A stretch of 5,809 nt of DNA, taken from contig CAMNLS010000095.1 of NCBI GenBank assembly GCA_946543495.1, forward strand, positions 1 through 5,809, read 5' to 3'. The stretch is from an uncultured Selenomonadales bacterium (lineage in GTDB: Bacteria; Bacillota; Negativicutes; Selenomonadales; Selenomonadaceae). Position numbers and translations under genes: made by a program. The notes beneath the pieces were generated by a model. It did not search any database. It was not told where the DNA came from and saw nothing but the letters and a program-made list of their open reading frames with translations. Below are positions 1-5,433 of the stretch, one piece after another (the stretch's first letter is position 1; each line of letters begins with the position of its first letter).

Positions 1-274
1 CGAGCAAATAGTTTTCCTCGTAAGTCGCGCCAGCTTTGAGCGTCGGGAAGATGTAGTTTTCGATGAAATCTTTGGTAAGGTCGGCGATGAAAACTTTCGA
101 CGCGCCAGACTTCAAAGCCTTATCGTGAACAACGTTAAGTTCGTCGCCCTGACCAACGTCCGCGCAGACCGCGATGACTTCGCAACCGTAATTCTCTTTG
201 AGCCACGGAATAATAACCGACGTATCAAGCCCGCCGCTATAGGCAAGCGCAACCTTTTTAACTGTGTCTTTCAT
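1..274 (-). CDS. argG: Argininosuccinate synthase, N-terminal part (3' end beyond window)
   Basis: Argininosuccinate synthase joins citrulline and aspartate, using ATP, to give argininosuccinate in the cytoplasmic arginine pathway. Seen here: 91 codons from ATG 272-274 to the left edge. They begin MKDTVKKVALAYSGGLDTSV, which holds the PP-loop nucleotide-binding motif AYSGGLDTS (residues 11-19) typical of the family. The family-like stretch VIAVCADVGQGDE follows at about 33-45, and the visible part ends within ATYEENYLL. The full-length enzyme is usually about 400 residues, so roughly three quarters lie outside. The start is fixed by AAAGGAGAT (281-289) six bases upstream and a near-consensus promoter at 306-334. 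Its divergent neighbour is a glycosyltransferase operon of no obvious related function. Nothing in the visible part suggests damage. Recognition is by the motif and general similarity; no close alternative is plausible. Confidence 0.96.
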   Translation of the reverse strand, partial: MKDTVKKVALAYSGGLDTSVIIPWLKENYGCEVIAVCADVGQGDELNVVHDKALKSGASKVFIADLTKDFIENYIFPTLKAGATYEENYLL

Positions 275-305
275 GTTGATATCTCCTTTGCAAGTAATGA
301 ATTGT

Positions 306-334
306 ATTTTAGCGTTGTGATTGGAGCTTGTCAA
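306..334 (-). promoter_or_regulatory. argG promoter (sigma-70 type)
   Basis: Read on the minus strand, TTGACA (329-334) and TAAAAT (306-311) are separated by exactly 17 bases, an almost perfect vegetative promoter. Transcription would start near 298-300, leaving a 5' leader of about 25 bases that carries the argG ribosome binding site. Just downstream, 297-311 reads (plus strand) ATGAATTGTATTTTA. Its ATGAAT half resembles the half-site of arginine-repressor (ARG) boxes, but the second half does not match well, so ArgR control is only a suggestion. Confidence 0.8.
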
Positions 335-347
335 TTTTGGCGGCGGC

Positions 348-376
348 TTGCATTTGATAGTTAATCGGTCTACAAT
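348..376 (+). promoter_or_regulatory. Promoter of the glycosyltransferase operon
   Basis: TTGCAT (348-353) and TACAAT (371-376) are separated by 17 bases. The -10 box is strong and the -35 box keeps only TTG. The predicted start lies near 383, giving a leader of about 23 bases before ATG 406. The -35 boxes of this promoter and of the divergent argG promoter are only 13 bp apart (335-347), so the two polymerases would compete for, or share, the same short region. Confidence 0.55.
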
Positions 377-405
377 GCGCGAAGAAATTTTTACGAGGCG
401 ATAAG

Positions 406-1848
406 ATGAGCCTTAAAGAAATATTTTTTTGCAAAGAAAGAACTTTCACGCTGAACGTTATCCTCTTCGACCACAAAGGTTCGCTTATATTTTTAGTCAA
501 CGCAATAGGCTACATGATTTATCCTCGTTCGGGCATCATGGCTTTGCAAATAATCTTTTTGTACCTGTCGTGCCTTTTCATATGGCGAGCAATGGAGCTT
601 TACTCGTCTAGCAAGTGGAAAGTCTTCTTCCTGTTGCTGACTTTGATTTATTACGCCGCCCACTACGAGGAAGGCAATCACGTCACGGAATATACACTGC
701 CTTTCTTATCGGCGGCGGTTTATTGCTTTTTACTCAGCCTAAAGGAAGATAAATTTCCTCCGCTTTATGGTTTCATTTACGGCTTAGGCTTTGGCGGATG
801 CTTTTTGATTCGAGTATCCGACGCCGCCCAGATTTGTTGCCAATGTTTTCTAATCGCGGTCTTCCTCCTGCAGGCGCGGGACTTCAAAACCCTTTGGCAA
901 AATTTCTTGAGCTTCTTAGCTGGCTTCGCGGCAATCGTCTTGCCGTTCGTGATTTACTTCGCGGCGCACGACGCCCTTTACGATATGATTTACGGCACGA
1001 TTATATTCAACGTGAAGTACGCGCTTGAAAACACAATCCCAACAACGCTACTGTTTCGCGTCTACTACTCCGCGTTCCATTATCTGCCGCTGTTCGCAAT
1101 AATTATCGTTGCCGCCCTCGCGCTCAAGCAAAAGCCGAAGTCGCGACTGCTTTGGAGCGGAATTTTTGTCGCGGTGATAATGACGCTGATGTTCTTGAAA
1201 CTTCACATAGCCGACCAATACGAGATGATTGTTTTTGCGACTGCGCCGCTTTTGTTTGCCGTGTTGCACGAGAGCCGCGACGCCTTGCAAAGAATTTGGG
1301 ACGCCACAGGTTTTTCTACCAAAAGACTGCTCCTTAAAGTTTTGCTGGGTGCGGCGGTCTTTCAAGTCTACGTTATGATTTTCTTCCTGAAGGCGGCGGT
1401 GCTTAACGAAGAAACCTTAACGTACATGTTCTTCACTTCCTATTCCAAGCAGGCTGAAGTTTCTAACGTCCACGAGCGAGAAAACCTCCTGCGACTCAAA
1501 GCCCTTATTCCCAAAGATGAGCGCGATTCGTTCGTTTGTTGGGGGGACACCTGCACTGGTGCGCATTGGATTTTGCAAACTGGGATAAAACCGCGCAATC
1601 GGTTCTTCACAAATGTACGTTGGATGGCGAAGGCAGACTTGTCGTTGCGTGACGAATGGTTTGATGATGTTCGATGCTACCCGCCGCTGTGGATTCTCTA
1701 CGGTACCGACCCTAACAGAAAAACTGGTGCGCCGCTATCTTGGACAGAGGACACCGAGCTTGAGAAGTTGCTTGCGGAAAAATATTCGCTAAAGGGCGAA
1801 GTCTTTATCTATCCGCAGATGATGAAACTCTATAAATTAAAGGGGTGA
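406..1848 (+). CDS. GT-C-type membrane glycosyltransferase paralog lacking TM1 and first acidic loop
   Basis: A 480-residue multi-pass membrane protein, close paralog of the next gene. Both resemble PMT_2/GT39-like GT-C glycosyltransferases, which move sugars from polyprenyl-phosphate donors at the outer face of the membrane. Hydrophobic stretches lie at about 26-40, 43-62, 71-85, 97-112, 121-135, 143-156, 166-187, 224-240, 249-265, 274-288 and 308-330. A soluble C-terminal domain of about 130 residues follows. Shared blocks include GYMIYPR, ARDFK, PFVIYFAAH, ALYDM, LRLK and HWIL. Unusual: residues 1-16 match the start of the downstream paralog and residues 18 onward match its residues 60 onward, so about 45 residues are missing. 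The missing block carries the first helix and the GDD motif, the likely site of the catalytic acid. KGP is also changed to KGS. The frame is otherwise open to its end. The start ATG 406 has GAGG (395-398) seven bases upstream. It may be a non-catalytic partner, or a gene recently inactivated by an in-frame deletion; I cannot tell which. No acceptor or sugar can be named. Confidence 0.85.
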   Translation: MSLKEIFFCKERTFTLNVILFDHKGSLIFLVNAIGYMIYPRSGIMALQIIFLYLSCLFIWRAMELYSSSKWKVFFLLLTLIYYAAHYEEGNHVTEYTLPFLSAAVYCFLLSLKEDKFPPLYGFIYGLGFGGCFLIRVSDAAQICCQCFLIAVFLLQARDFKTLWQNFLSFLAGFAAIVLPFVIYFAAHDALYDMIYGTIIFNVKYALENTIPTTLLFRVYYSAFHYLPLFAIIIVAALALKQKPKSRLLWSGIFVAVIMTLMFLKLHIADQYEMIVFATAPLLFAVLHESRDALQRIWDATGFSTKRLLLKVLLGAAVFQVYVMIFFLKAAVLNEETLTYMFFTSYSKQAEVSNVHERENLLRLKALIPKDERDSFVCWGDTCTGAHWILQTGIKPRNRFFTNVRWMAKADLSLRDEWFDDVRCYPPLWILYGTDPNRKTGAPLSWTEDTELEKLLAEKYSLKGEVFIYPQMMKLYKLKG

Positions 1849-1849
1849 T
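1840..1849 (+). promoter_or_regulatory. Ribosome binding site overlapping the upstream stop codon
   Basis: AAGGGGTGAT matches the full anti-Shine-Dalgarno consensus AAGGAGGTGAT apart from one missing base, and contains the TGA stop of the upstream gene (1846-1848). It places the best-spaced start at TTG 1854, eight bases after the G run. The GTG at 1845 lies inside the site itself and so is an unlikely start. The arrangement implies translational coupling of the two paralogs. Confidence 0.6.
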
Positions 1850-1853
1850 TTAT

Positions 1854-3422
1854 TTGTTGCGTGAAGTGTTCTCCGGCAAGCTAACTTTCTATGCTATGCT
1901 TTTTTTGATGAGCGTTCTTTTCGTATATTTCTTTTCGACTTCGACAAGTCCATTTTATAATGCTTTTGGCGATGACTCTTCCATCTTTCAAGCAGTCGGC
2001 AAAGGTTGGGCAGAAGGTTATCTTCCTTACGTGAACCTATTCGAGAACAAAGGTCCGTTGATATTTTTTATTGACATGCTCGGTTATATGATTTATCCGC
2101 GTGTTGGAATTATGCTTCTGCAGGTGCCGATGACATGTTTATCGTTCCTTTTTGCGTGGCGTTCGCTTGGATTATTCTTATCGGGAAAAGCAAAAGTGGC
2201 GGCGACCGTTTTAACCGCTATTTATTACGCGCTCTACACTATTGACGGCAATCGAACAGAAGAATGGTCTATGCCCTTCCTTATGGCGGCGACTTATTGT
2301 TTTTTGCGCGGCTTCAAGGAAGAAAAATTTTCTTGCCCGCCGCTCGCCGGATTTATCTACGGCTTTGGCTTCGGGGCGTGTGTCTTGCTCCGTATGATTA
2401 ACGGAATGCCGATTTGCTGTTATGCTCTTTTAAGCACGATATTTTTAATTCAAGCACGAGACTTCAAAGCCTTGAGGAAAAATATTTTAAGCTTCTGCGC
2501 GGGTTTCGTAATAATCTGTCTTCCGTTTGTGATTTACTTCGCGGCGCACGGTGCCCTTTATGACATGCTTTACGGAACGATTTTACTCAACGTGCTTTAT
2601 TCCGCTCAACGAGAAAATTATTTGCTCAATCATCTTGGAAACTACACCGCTTATATTGTTGGAAACTTCATGCCGCTTTATTGGCTTATCCTTGTCAGCG
2701 TGTTGACGTTCATAAAAAATAAAAGCCGCTTAGCAATAAGCGGACTATTTTGCGGCGGGGCAATGCTTCTGCTTATGTTCAAGCTCAATCCTTACTTTGG
2801 CTATTGTGCTTTGAATACGCCGCTAATTGTAATTCTTTTTGCCGTGCTGGCTGTCTTATTAAAAAATTTCAGTGTGATGTGGAGCGCAAAGGGATTTTCT
2901 CTTAAACGAACCATATTTAAACTTTTCGTGGGGCTATTCATGATTTATCCGATTGTCCACTTCAACTTGCTCATTGGAAAAGTTATTGAAGAGAAATCCG
3001 ATTTCGCTATCAATTATAATCGTAAAGAAGCTTCCGAGTTTCTCCGACTCAAAGAAATTATTCCGCCTGATGAAAGCGACTCCGTCATGTTTTGGGGCGA
3101 AGGTCTTCACGCATCGCATTGGATTTTGGCAACGGGAATTTTTCCGAGCTGTCGTTTCTTCGGTAATGTGAAAGCCTTTGCTAATGTCGACCCGAATGTT
3201 AAGCTTGAATGGTTAGAGGCTGCCCGCGACAATTCTCCGCAGTGGATAATCTATTCTGCGCCCGTAAGTGAGTTCGTCGGGTATGAAAAGGACGAGTGGA
3301 TTAAAGCCTTCCGAACAAATCGCGATGTCGACGTAGAAAAACTGTTGCAGGAAAAATATACTCTTGCTGATGAAATGGAAACTTATATGGATTCATTTAG
3401 ACTTTACAGGCTGAAGGAATGA
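1854..3422 (+). CDS. GT-C-type membrane glycosyltransferase (PMT_2/GT39-like)
   Basis: A 522-residue integral membrane protein resembling the PMT_2/GT39-like GT-C superfamily. By family knowledge it would use a lipid-phosphate sugar donor at the external side of the membrane; the donor and acceptor cannot be read from sequence. Seen: a first helix at about 13-28, then an external loop with NAFGDDSSIF (about 36-45) whose adjacent aspartates D40/D41 are the best candidates for the catalytic acid. The family-like GYLPYVNLFENKGPL stretch (about 55-69) follows. Some ten further hydrophobic segments run to about residue 375, then a soluble C-terminal domain with the block SHWILATGIFPSCRFFGN (about 421-438). 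The ending YRLKE parallels YKLKG of the upstream paralog. Start: TTG 1854 is preferred because AAGGGGTGAT (1840-1849) is well spaced for it and the paralog starts at nearly the same aligned point. GTG 1845 would add three residues and overlap the upstream stop. The gene is intact, so it is the likely functional member of the pair. Confidence 0.9.
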   Translation: MLREVFSGKLTFYAMLFLMSVLFVYFFSTSTSPFYNAFGDDSSIFQAVGKGWAEGYLPYVNLFENKGPLIFFIDMLGYMIYPRVGIMLLQVPMTCLSFLFAWRSLGLFLSGKAKVAATVLTAIYYALYTIDGNRTEEWSMPFLMAATYCFLRGFKEEKFSCPPLAGFIYGFGFGACVLLRMINGMPICCYALLSTIFLIQARDFKALRKNILSFCAGFVIICLPFVIYFAAHGALYDMLYGTILLNVLYSAQRENYLLNHLGNYTAYIVGNFMPLYWLILVSVLTFIKNKSRLAISGLFCGGAMLLLMFKLNPYFGYCALNTPLIVILFAVLAVLLKNFSVMWSAKGFSLKRTIFKLFVGLFMIYPIVHFNLLIGKVIEEKSDFAINYNRKEASEFLRLKEIIPPDESDSVMFWGEGLHASHWILATGIFPSCRFFGNVKAFANVDPNVKLEWLEAARDNSPQWIIYSAPVSEFVGYEKDEWIKAFRTNRDVDVEKLLQEKYTLADEMETYMDSFRLYRLKE

Positions 3423-3459
3423 CGACTTGGCAATTCAATTAAGACCAATTTCGTCGTCA
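3420..3459. terminator. Possible bidirectional hairpin across the convergent stop codons
   Basis: TGACGAC (3420-3426) is the inverse complement of GTCGTCA (3453-3459). Inside it TTGG (3427-3430) can pair with CCAA (3445-3448), leaving a four-base bulge. The stop codons of the rightward glycosyltransferase (3420-3422) and the leftward radical SAM gene (3435-3437) both lie in this structure, and only 12 bp separate the genes. No U-tract follows on either strand, so it is at best a weak terminator. Confidence 0.25.
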
Positions 3460-4613
3460 GTAAGATAGCAAGACGGGTCAGACGCCCAAAAGTCTCCGGT
3501 GACTGCCTCGGCACGCGTGCGGAAGTTGCCGTTGCAGTTGTCAAGGAATTTGCATTTAGCGCAACGCCCTTTCAACAGCGGCTTGCGATTTTTCAGACCA
3601 GCAAGAATAGGATTGCTTAAGTCAGTCCAAATGTCGCCGAACTTTTTATCGCGCACATTGCCGAACGTGTGATGCTGTGTGAATTGGTCGGGGTGCACGT
3701 AGCCTAACGGGTCAACCTCTCCAAACGCAATGCCCGAACGATTACCGCCGTTCATGCTGATAAATTTTTTAATCTGCGCGGCGGTTGCGTCGTCGCCTTC
3801 AGCCAAAGCCTTAAGGTACATGTAAACGCCGTCGCAATGATTATCGACAGTCAGAATTTCTTTAGCCAGTCCGCGCCGTGCAAAGTCTTTCGTGCGGCGA
3901 ATAATCGTATCCATAGCTTGCCGCGACTCTTCGGGCGTAACGTCCTCATCAAGCATTTGACTGCCGCGCCCCGAATAGACCAGATGATAAAAGCATACGC
4001 GATTAATTTTCTCCGCCTCGATGAAGTCAAAGATTTTGTCAAGCTCCTCAAAGTTGTGATGATTAATCGTGAAGCGCAAGCCGACTCGTTGACCGACTGC
4101 CACGCAGTTTTCAATTCCGCGCATTGCCAAGTTGAATGCACCTTCGACACCGCGAAATTTATCGTTGACTGCCGCCAAGCCGTCAAGCGAAATGCCCACG
4201 TAGCCCACGCCGATTGATTTAATCTTCTGCGCAACTTCACGAGTTATAAGCGTGCCGTTCGTCGAAAGCGTCGGACGAACTTTTTTTTCTGCGGCGTAAG
4301 CGGCAAGCTCAAAGAAGTCGGGACGAATCAACGGTTCACCGCCGGAAAATAAAAGCACGGGAACTTTGAATTCGGCAAGGTCGTCGATGAACTTTTTAGC
4401 TTCGTCAGTCGTCAATTCGTCTTTGTACTTGCGCGAATCCGAATCCATGTAGCAATGGCGGCATTTCAAGTTACAAGTGCGCGTTGAATTCCACACGACG
4501 ACAGGACCCATGCCCGCCGCCGCGCCGTTAGTCATCTTGTGAGCGTCTTTGGTGTATCGCAAAGTGTCGCCGAAGTAATCGTCGGCAAAAAGCAACTTCG
4601 TCACGCTTATCAT
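3435..4613 (-). CDS. ahbC: Radical SAM haem-biosynthesis protein, AhbC/NirJ1 family
   Basis: A 392-residue cytoplasmic radical SAM enzyme closely resembling AhbC (12,18-didecarboxysirohaem deacetylase), often annotated NirJ1 in Firmicutes. In the alternative sirohaem-dependent haem pathway AhbC removes two acetate side chains to give Fe-coproporphyrin III, which AhbD then decarboxylates to haem. Seen: the family-like start MISVTKLLFADDYFGDTLRY; the radical SAM cluster motif CNLKCRHC (C47, C51, C54); SGGEPL (90-95) for SAM binding; STNGTL and GISLDG strand motifs; and HPDQFTQHHTFGN near 300. A C-terminal twitch/SPASM-like region has C351, C354, C360 and C382 for an auxiliary cluster. Length and termini look complete. 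ATG 4613 is preceded by AAAGGAGA (4626-4633) at a rather long spacing of about 12 bases. Neighbours: tetR lies 101 bp upstream on the same strand, possibly co-transcribed, and no other haem gene is visible. NirJ of haem d1 synthesis is a related family, but the full-length match favours AhbC/NirJ1. Confidence 0.92.
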   Translation of the reverse strand: MISVTKLLFADDYFGDTLRYTKDAHKMTNGAAAGMGPVVVWNSTRTCNLKCRHCYMDSDSRKYKDELTTDEAKKFIDDLAEFKVPVLLFSGGEPLIRPDFFELAAYAAEKKVRPTLSTNGTLITREVAQKIKSIGVGYVGISLDGLAAVNDKFRGVEGAFNLAMRGIENCVAVGQRVGLRFTINHHNFEELDKIFDFIEAEKINRVCFYHLVYSGRGSQMLDEDVTPEESRQAMDTIIRRTKDFARRGLAKEILTVDNHCDGVYMYLKALAEGDDATAAQIKKFISMNGGNRSGIAFGEVDPLGYVHPDQFTQHHTFGNVRDKKFGDIWTDLSNPILAGLKNRKPLLKGRCAKCKFLDNCNGNFRTRAEAVTGDFWASDPSCYLTDDEIGLN

Positions 4614-4639
4614 AAAAAATTTATCTCTCCTTTATCCCA

Positions 4640-4654
4640 GCAACGTGACGTTGC
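4640..4654. promoter_or_regulatory. Perfect 15-bp palindrome upstream of ahbC, candidate operator
   Basis: GCAACGTGACGTTGC is two 7-base arms that are exact inverse complements around one central base. It lies six bases upstream of the ahbC ribosome binding site and within the 101-bp gap after tetR. Its size and symmetry suit a site for a dimeric regulator (TetR, Crp/Fnr or GntR class). I do not recognise it as a named consensus. In RNA it could form a 5-bp stem with a 5-base loop, so a translational role is an alternative. Confidence 0.45.
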
Positions 4655-4667
4655 ATCCAGTTATCGC

Positions 4668-4693
4668 GTTGAAGTGTTACGATAAACTTCAGC
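4668..4693. repeat. Imperfect inverted repeat in the tetR-ahbC gap
   Basis: GTTGAAGT (4668-4675) and ACTTCAGC (4686-4693) are inverse complements except for one position, with a 10-base loop. On the minus strand the hairpin lies just after the tetR stop, but no T-tract follows, so it is not a convincing intrinsic terminator. It may be part of the ahbC leader structure or chance. Confidence 0.3.
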
Positions 4694-4714
4694 TCGTCAC
4701 CGCACCATAAGGTT

Positions 4715-5308
4715 TTACCTCGCCCTTATCCCGGCAAGCAATATCTTTACTTTAAGTCGAATATTCTCTTGGAATGAAATTTCCAGCTTGCTGAACGCCG
4801 TCGTTTGATAAATCGAGTGAATCATTTCCGAGATTATGTTTGACGGCACGTCTGAACGAAATTCGCCGCGTTCCTGTCCACGCAAAATTATTTTCTCGAA
4901 CAGCTCGCGGAAGCCTGGCGATAAACTCTGCCCAATTTGTTCGGGCTTGTCGGAATGTTCGCTTGCAGTCGTAAACAGCGGCAGGATTGAACGGTTTTTA
5001 TCTATTGCTCGCGCCGTGCACAGGCAACACAGCTCCAAGAGTTCCGGCGACGATTGATTGACTTTACTTGCCGCCAAAATACTCTTTGCAACCTGTTCGC
5101 GCAAGTTCTTAGCCAACGTCAGCAAGACTTCTTCCTTTGAACTGAAGTAATTGTAAAACGTCCCTACTCCCAGCCCTGCCGCTTGCATGATGCCCGCGAT
5201 TGACGTATTAGCGAATCCGTGAACTTCAAACTGTTGAGCGGCGGCGTTTAAGATTGTTTGACGCGCCTGAAACTTCTTCCGTTTCCTCAAGCTGATTTGC
5301 TCTGCCAT
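4715..5308 (-). CDS. TetR/AcrR-family transcriptional regulator
   Basis: A 197-residue dimeric DNA-binding repressor of the TetR family. Seen: a basic N-terminal tail (RKRKK, 8-12), then the helix-turn-helix domain with ILNAAAQQFEVHGFANTSI (19-37), IMQAAGLGVGTFYNYF (40-55) and SSKEEVL, which are the classic TetR_N signatures. The C-terminal helical part, about 65-197, is the ligand and dimer domain and is not recognisable to a specific subfamily; it carries a cysteine cluster CCLC near 93-96. Start: ATG 5306-5308 is chosen because GGGAGG (5317-5322) lies eight bases upstream and the -10 box lies at 5337-5342. An upstream in-frame ATG at 5363-5365 would place the start at the -35 box. The gene is on the same strand as ahbC, 101 bp upstream of it. 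It may regulate itself and ahbC, but TetR proteins often control envelope or efflux genes, so the target is unproven. Confidence 0.94.
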   Translation of the reverse strand: MAEQISLRKRKKFQARQTILNAAAQQFEVHGFANTSIAGIMQAAGLGVGTFYNYFSSKEEVLLTLAKNLREQVAKSILAASKVNQSSPELLELCCLCTARAIDKNRSILPLFTTASEHSDKPEQIGQSLSPGFRELFEKIILRGQERGEFRSDVPSNIISEMIHSIYQTTAFSKLEISFQENIRLKVKILLAGIRAR

Positions 5309-5316
5309 TGCCGCGC

Positions 5317-5322
5317 CCTCCC
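5317..5322 (-). promoter_or_regulatory. tetR ribosome binding site that sets the start
   Basis: GGGAGG on the minus strand lies eight bases before ATG 5306-5308. It decides the start 19 codons inside the longest open frame, in agreement with the promoter position. Confidence 0.75.
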
Positions 5323-5336
5323 AAAATTTTTTAGCG

Positions 5337-5365
5337 ATTATATCACGCAAAAGACTTAGCCGCAA
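5337..5365 (-). promoter_or_regulatory. tetR promoter
   Basis: On the minus strand TTGCGG (5360-5365) and a perfect TATAAT (5337-5342) are 17 bases apart. Transcription would start near 5330, about 22 bases upstream of the tetR start. The flanks carry three CGCAAA copies on the plus strand (5346, 5361, 5378), spaced 15 and 17 bases, one of which overlaps the -35 box. These could be regulator half-sites, but the repeat is short. Confidence 0.65.
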
Positions 5366-5380
5366 AGAAAAGTTGAACGC

Positions 5381-5413
5381 AAAAAAACTCCCAGGCGTTG
5401 TGCTTGAGAGTTT
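5381..5413 (-). terminator. Rho-independent terminator after leuD
   Basis: On the minus strand AAACTCTCAAGC (5402-5413) pairs with GCCTGGGAGTTT (5385-5396) through about 12 positions, with one mismatch and one G-U pair, around the loop ACAAC. A run of seven T follows (5381-5387). It lies 20 bases after the leuD stop and ends the leu transcript before the tetR promoter. The plus strand also has a TTTCTTTT run after the stem, so it could work both ways, but no plus-strand gene reads into it. Confidence 0.85.
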
Positions 5414-5433
5414 CTTTTATGTACGCTGTGAAA

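Larger units (their letters stand above)
4620..4737. repeat. 24-bp imperfect direct repeat pair, 94 bp apart
   Basis: Copies at 4620-4643 and 4714-4737 match at 20 of 24 positions by eye; both share a TTATCCC core and the ending GCAA. The first copy contains the ahbC ribosome binding site. The second encodes the last residues and stop codon of tetR (LAGIRAR-stop). The sequence between and beyond the copies is not duplicated, so this is not a simple tandem duplication. It could be a relic of an ancestral gene end or constrained coincidence. Confidence 0.4.

Noticed and set aside
125..364. 79-codon plus-strand open frame overlapping argG
   Set aside because: It is antisense to the well-supported argG start and crosses the divergent promoters; it has no ribosome binding site or recognisable product.
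1048..1365. 105-codon minus-strand frame inside the first glycosyltransferase gene
   Set aside because: It is antisense to a gene confirmed by paralogy, is rich in charged residues of shadow type, and has no start signal.
3837..4240. Long open frames of 126 and 129 codons on both strands inside ahbC
   Set aside because: They are out-of-frame shadows of the conserved radical SAM gene, with low-complexity basic or unrecognisable translations.
4614..4714. Separate promoter for ahbC
   Set aside because: I looked for -35/-10 pairs on the minus strand and found only weak, poorly spaced candidates, so I do not annotate one; read-through from tetR is as likely.
5309..5365. N-terminal extension of tetR to ATG 5363-5365
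   Set aside because: This start would coincide with the -35 box of the promoter, whereas the internal ATG 5306-5308 has a well-spaced GGGAGG and gives a normal TetR length.
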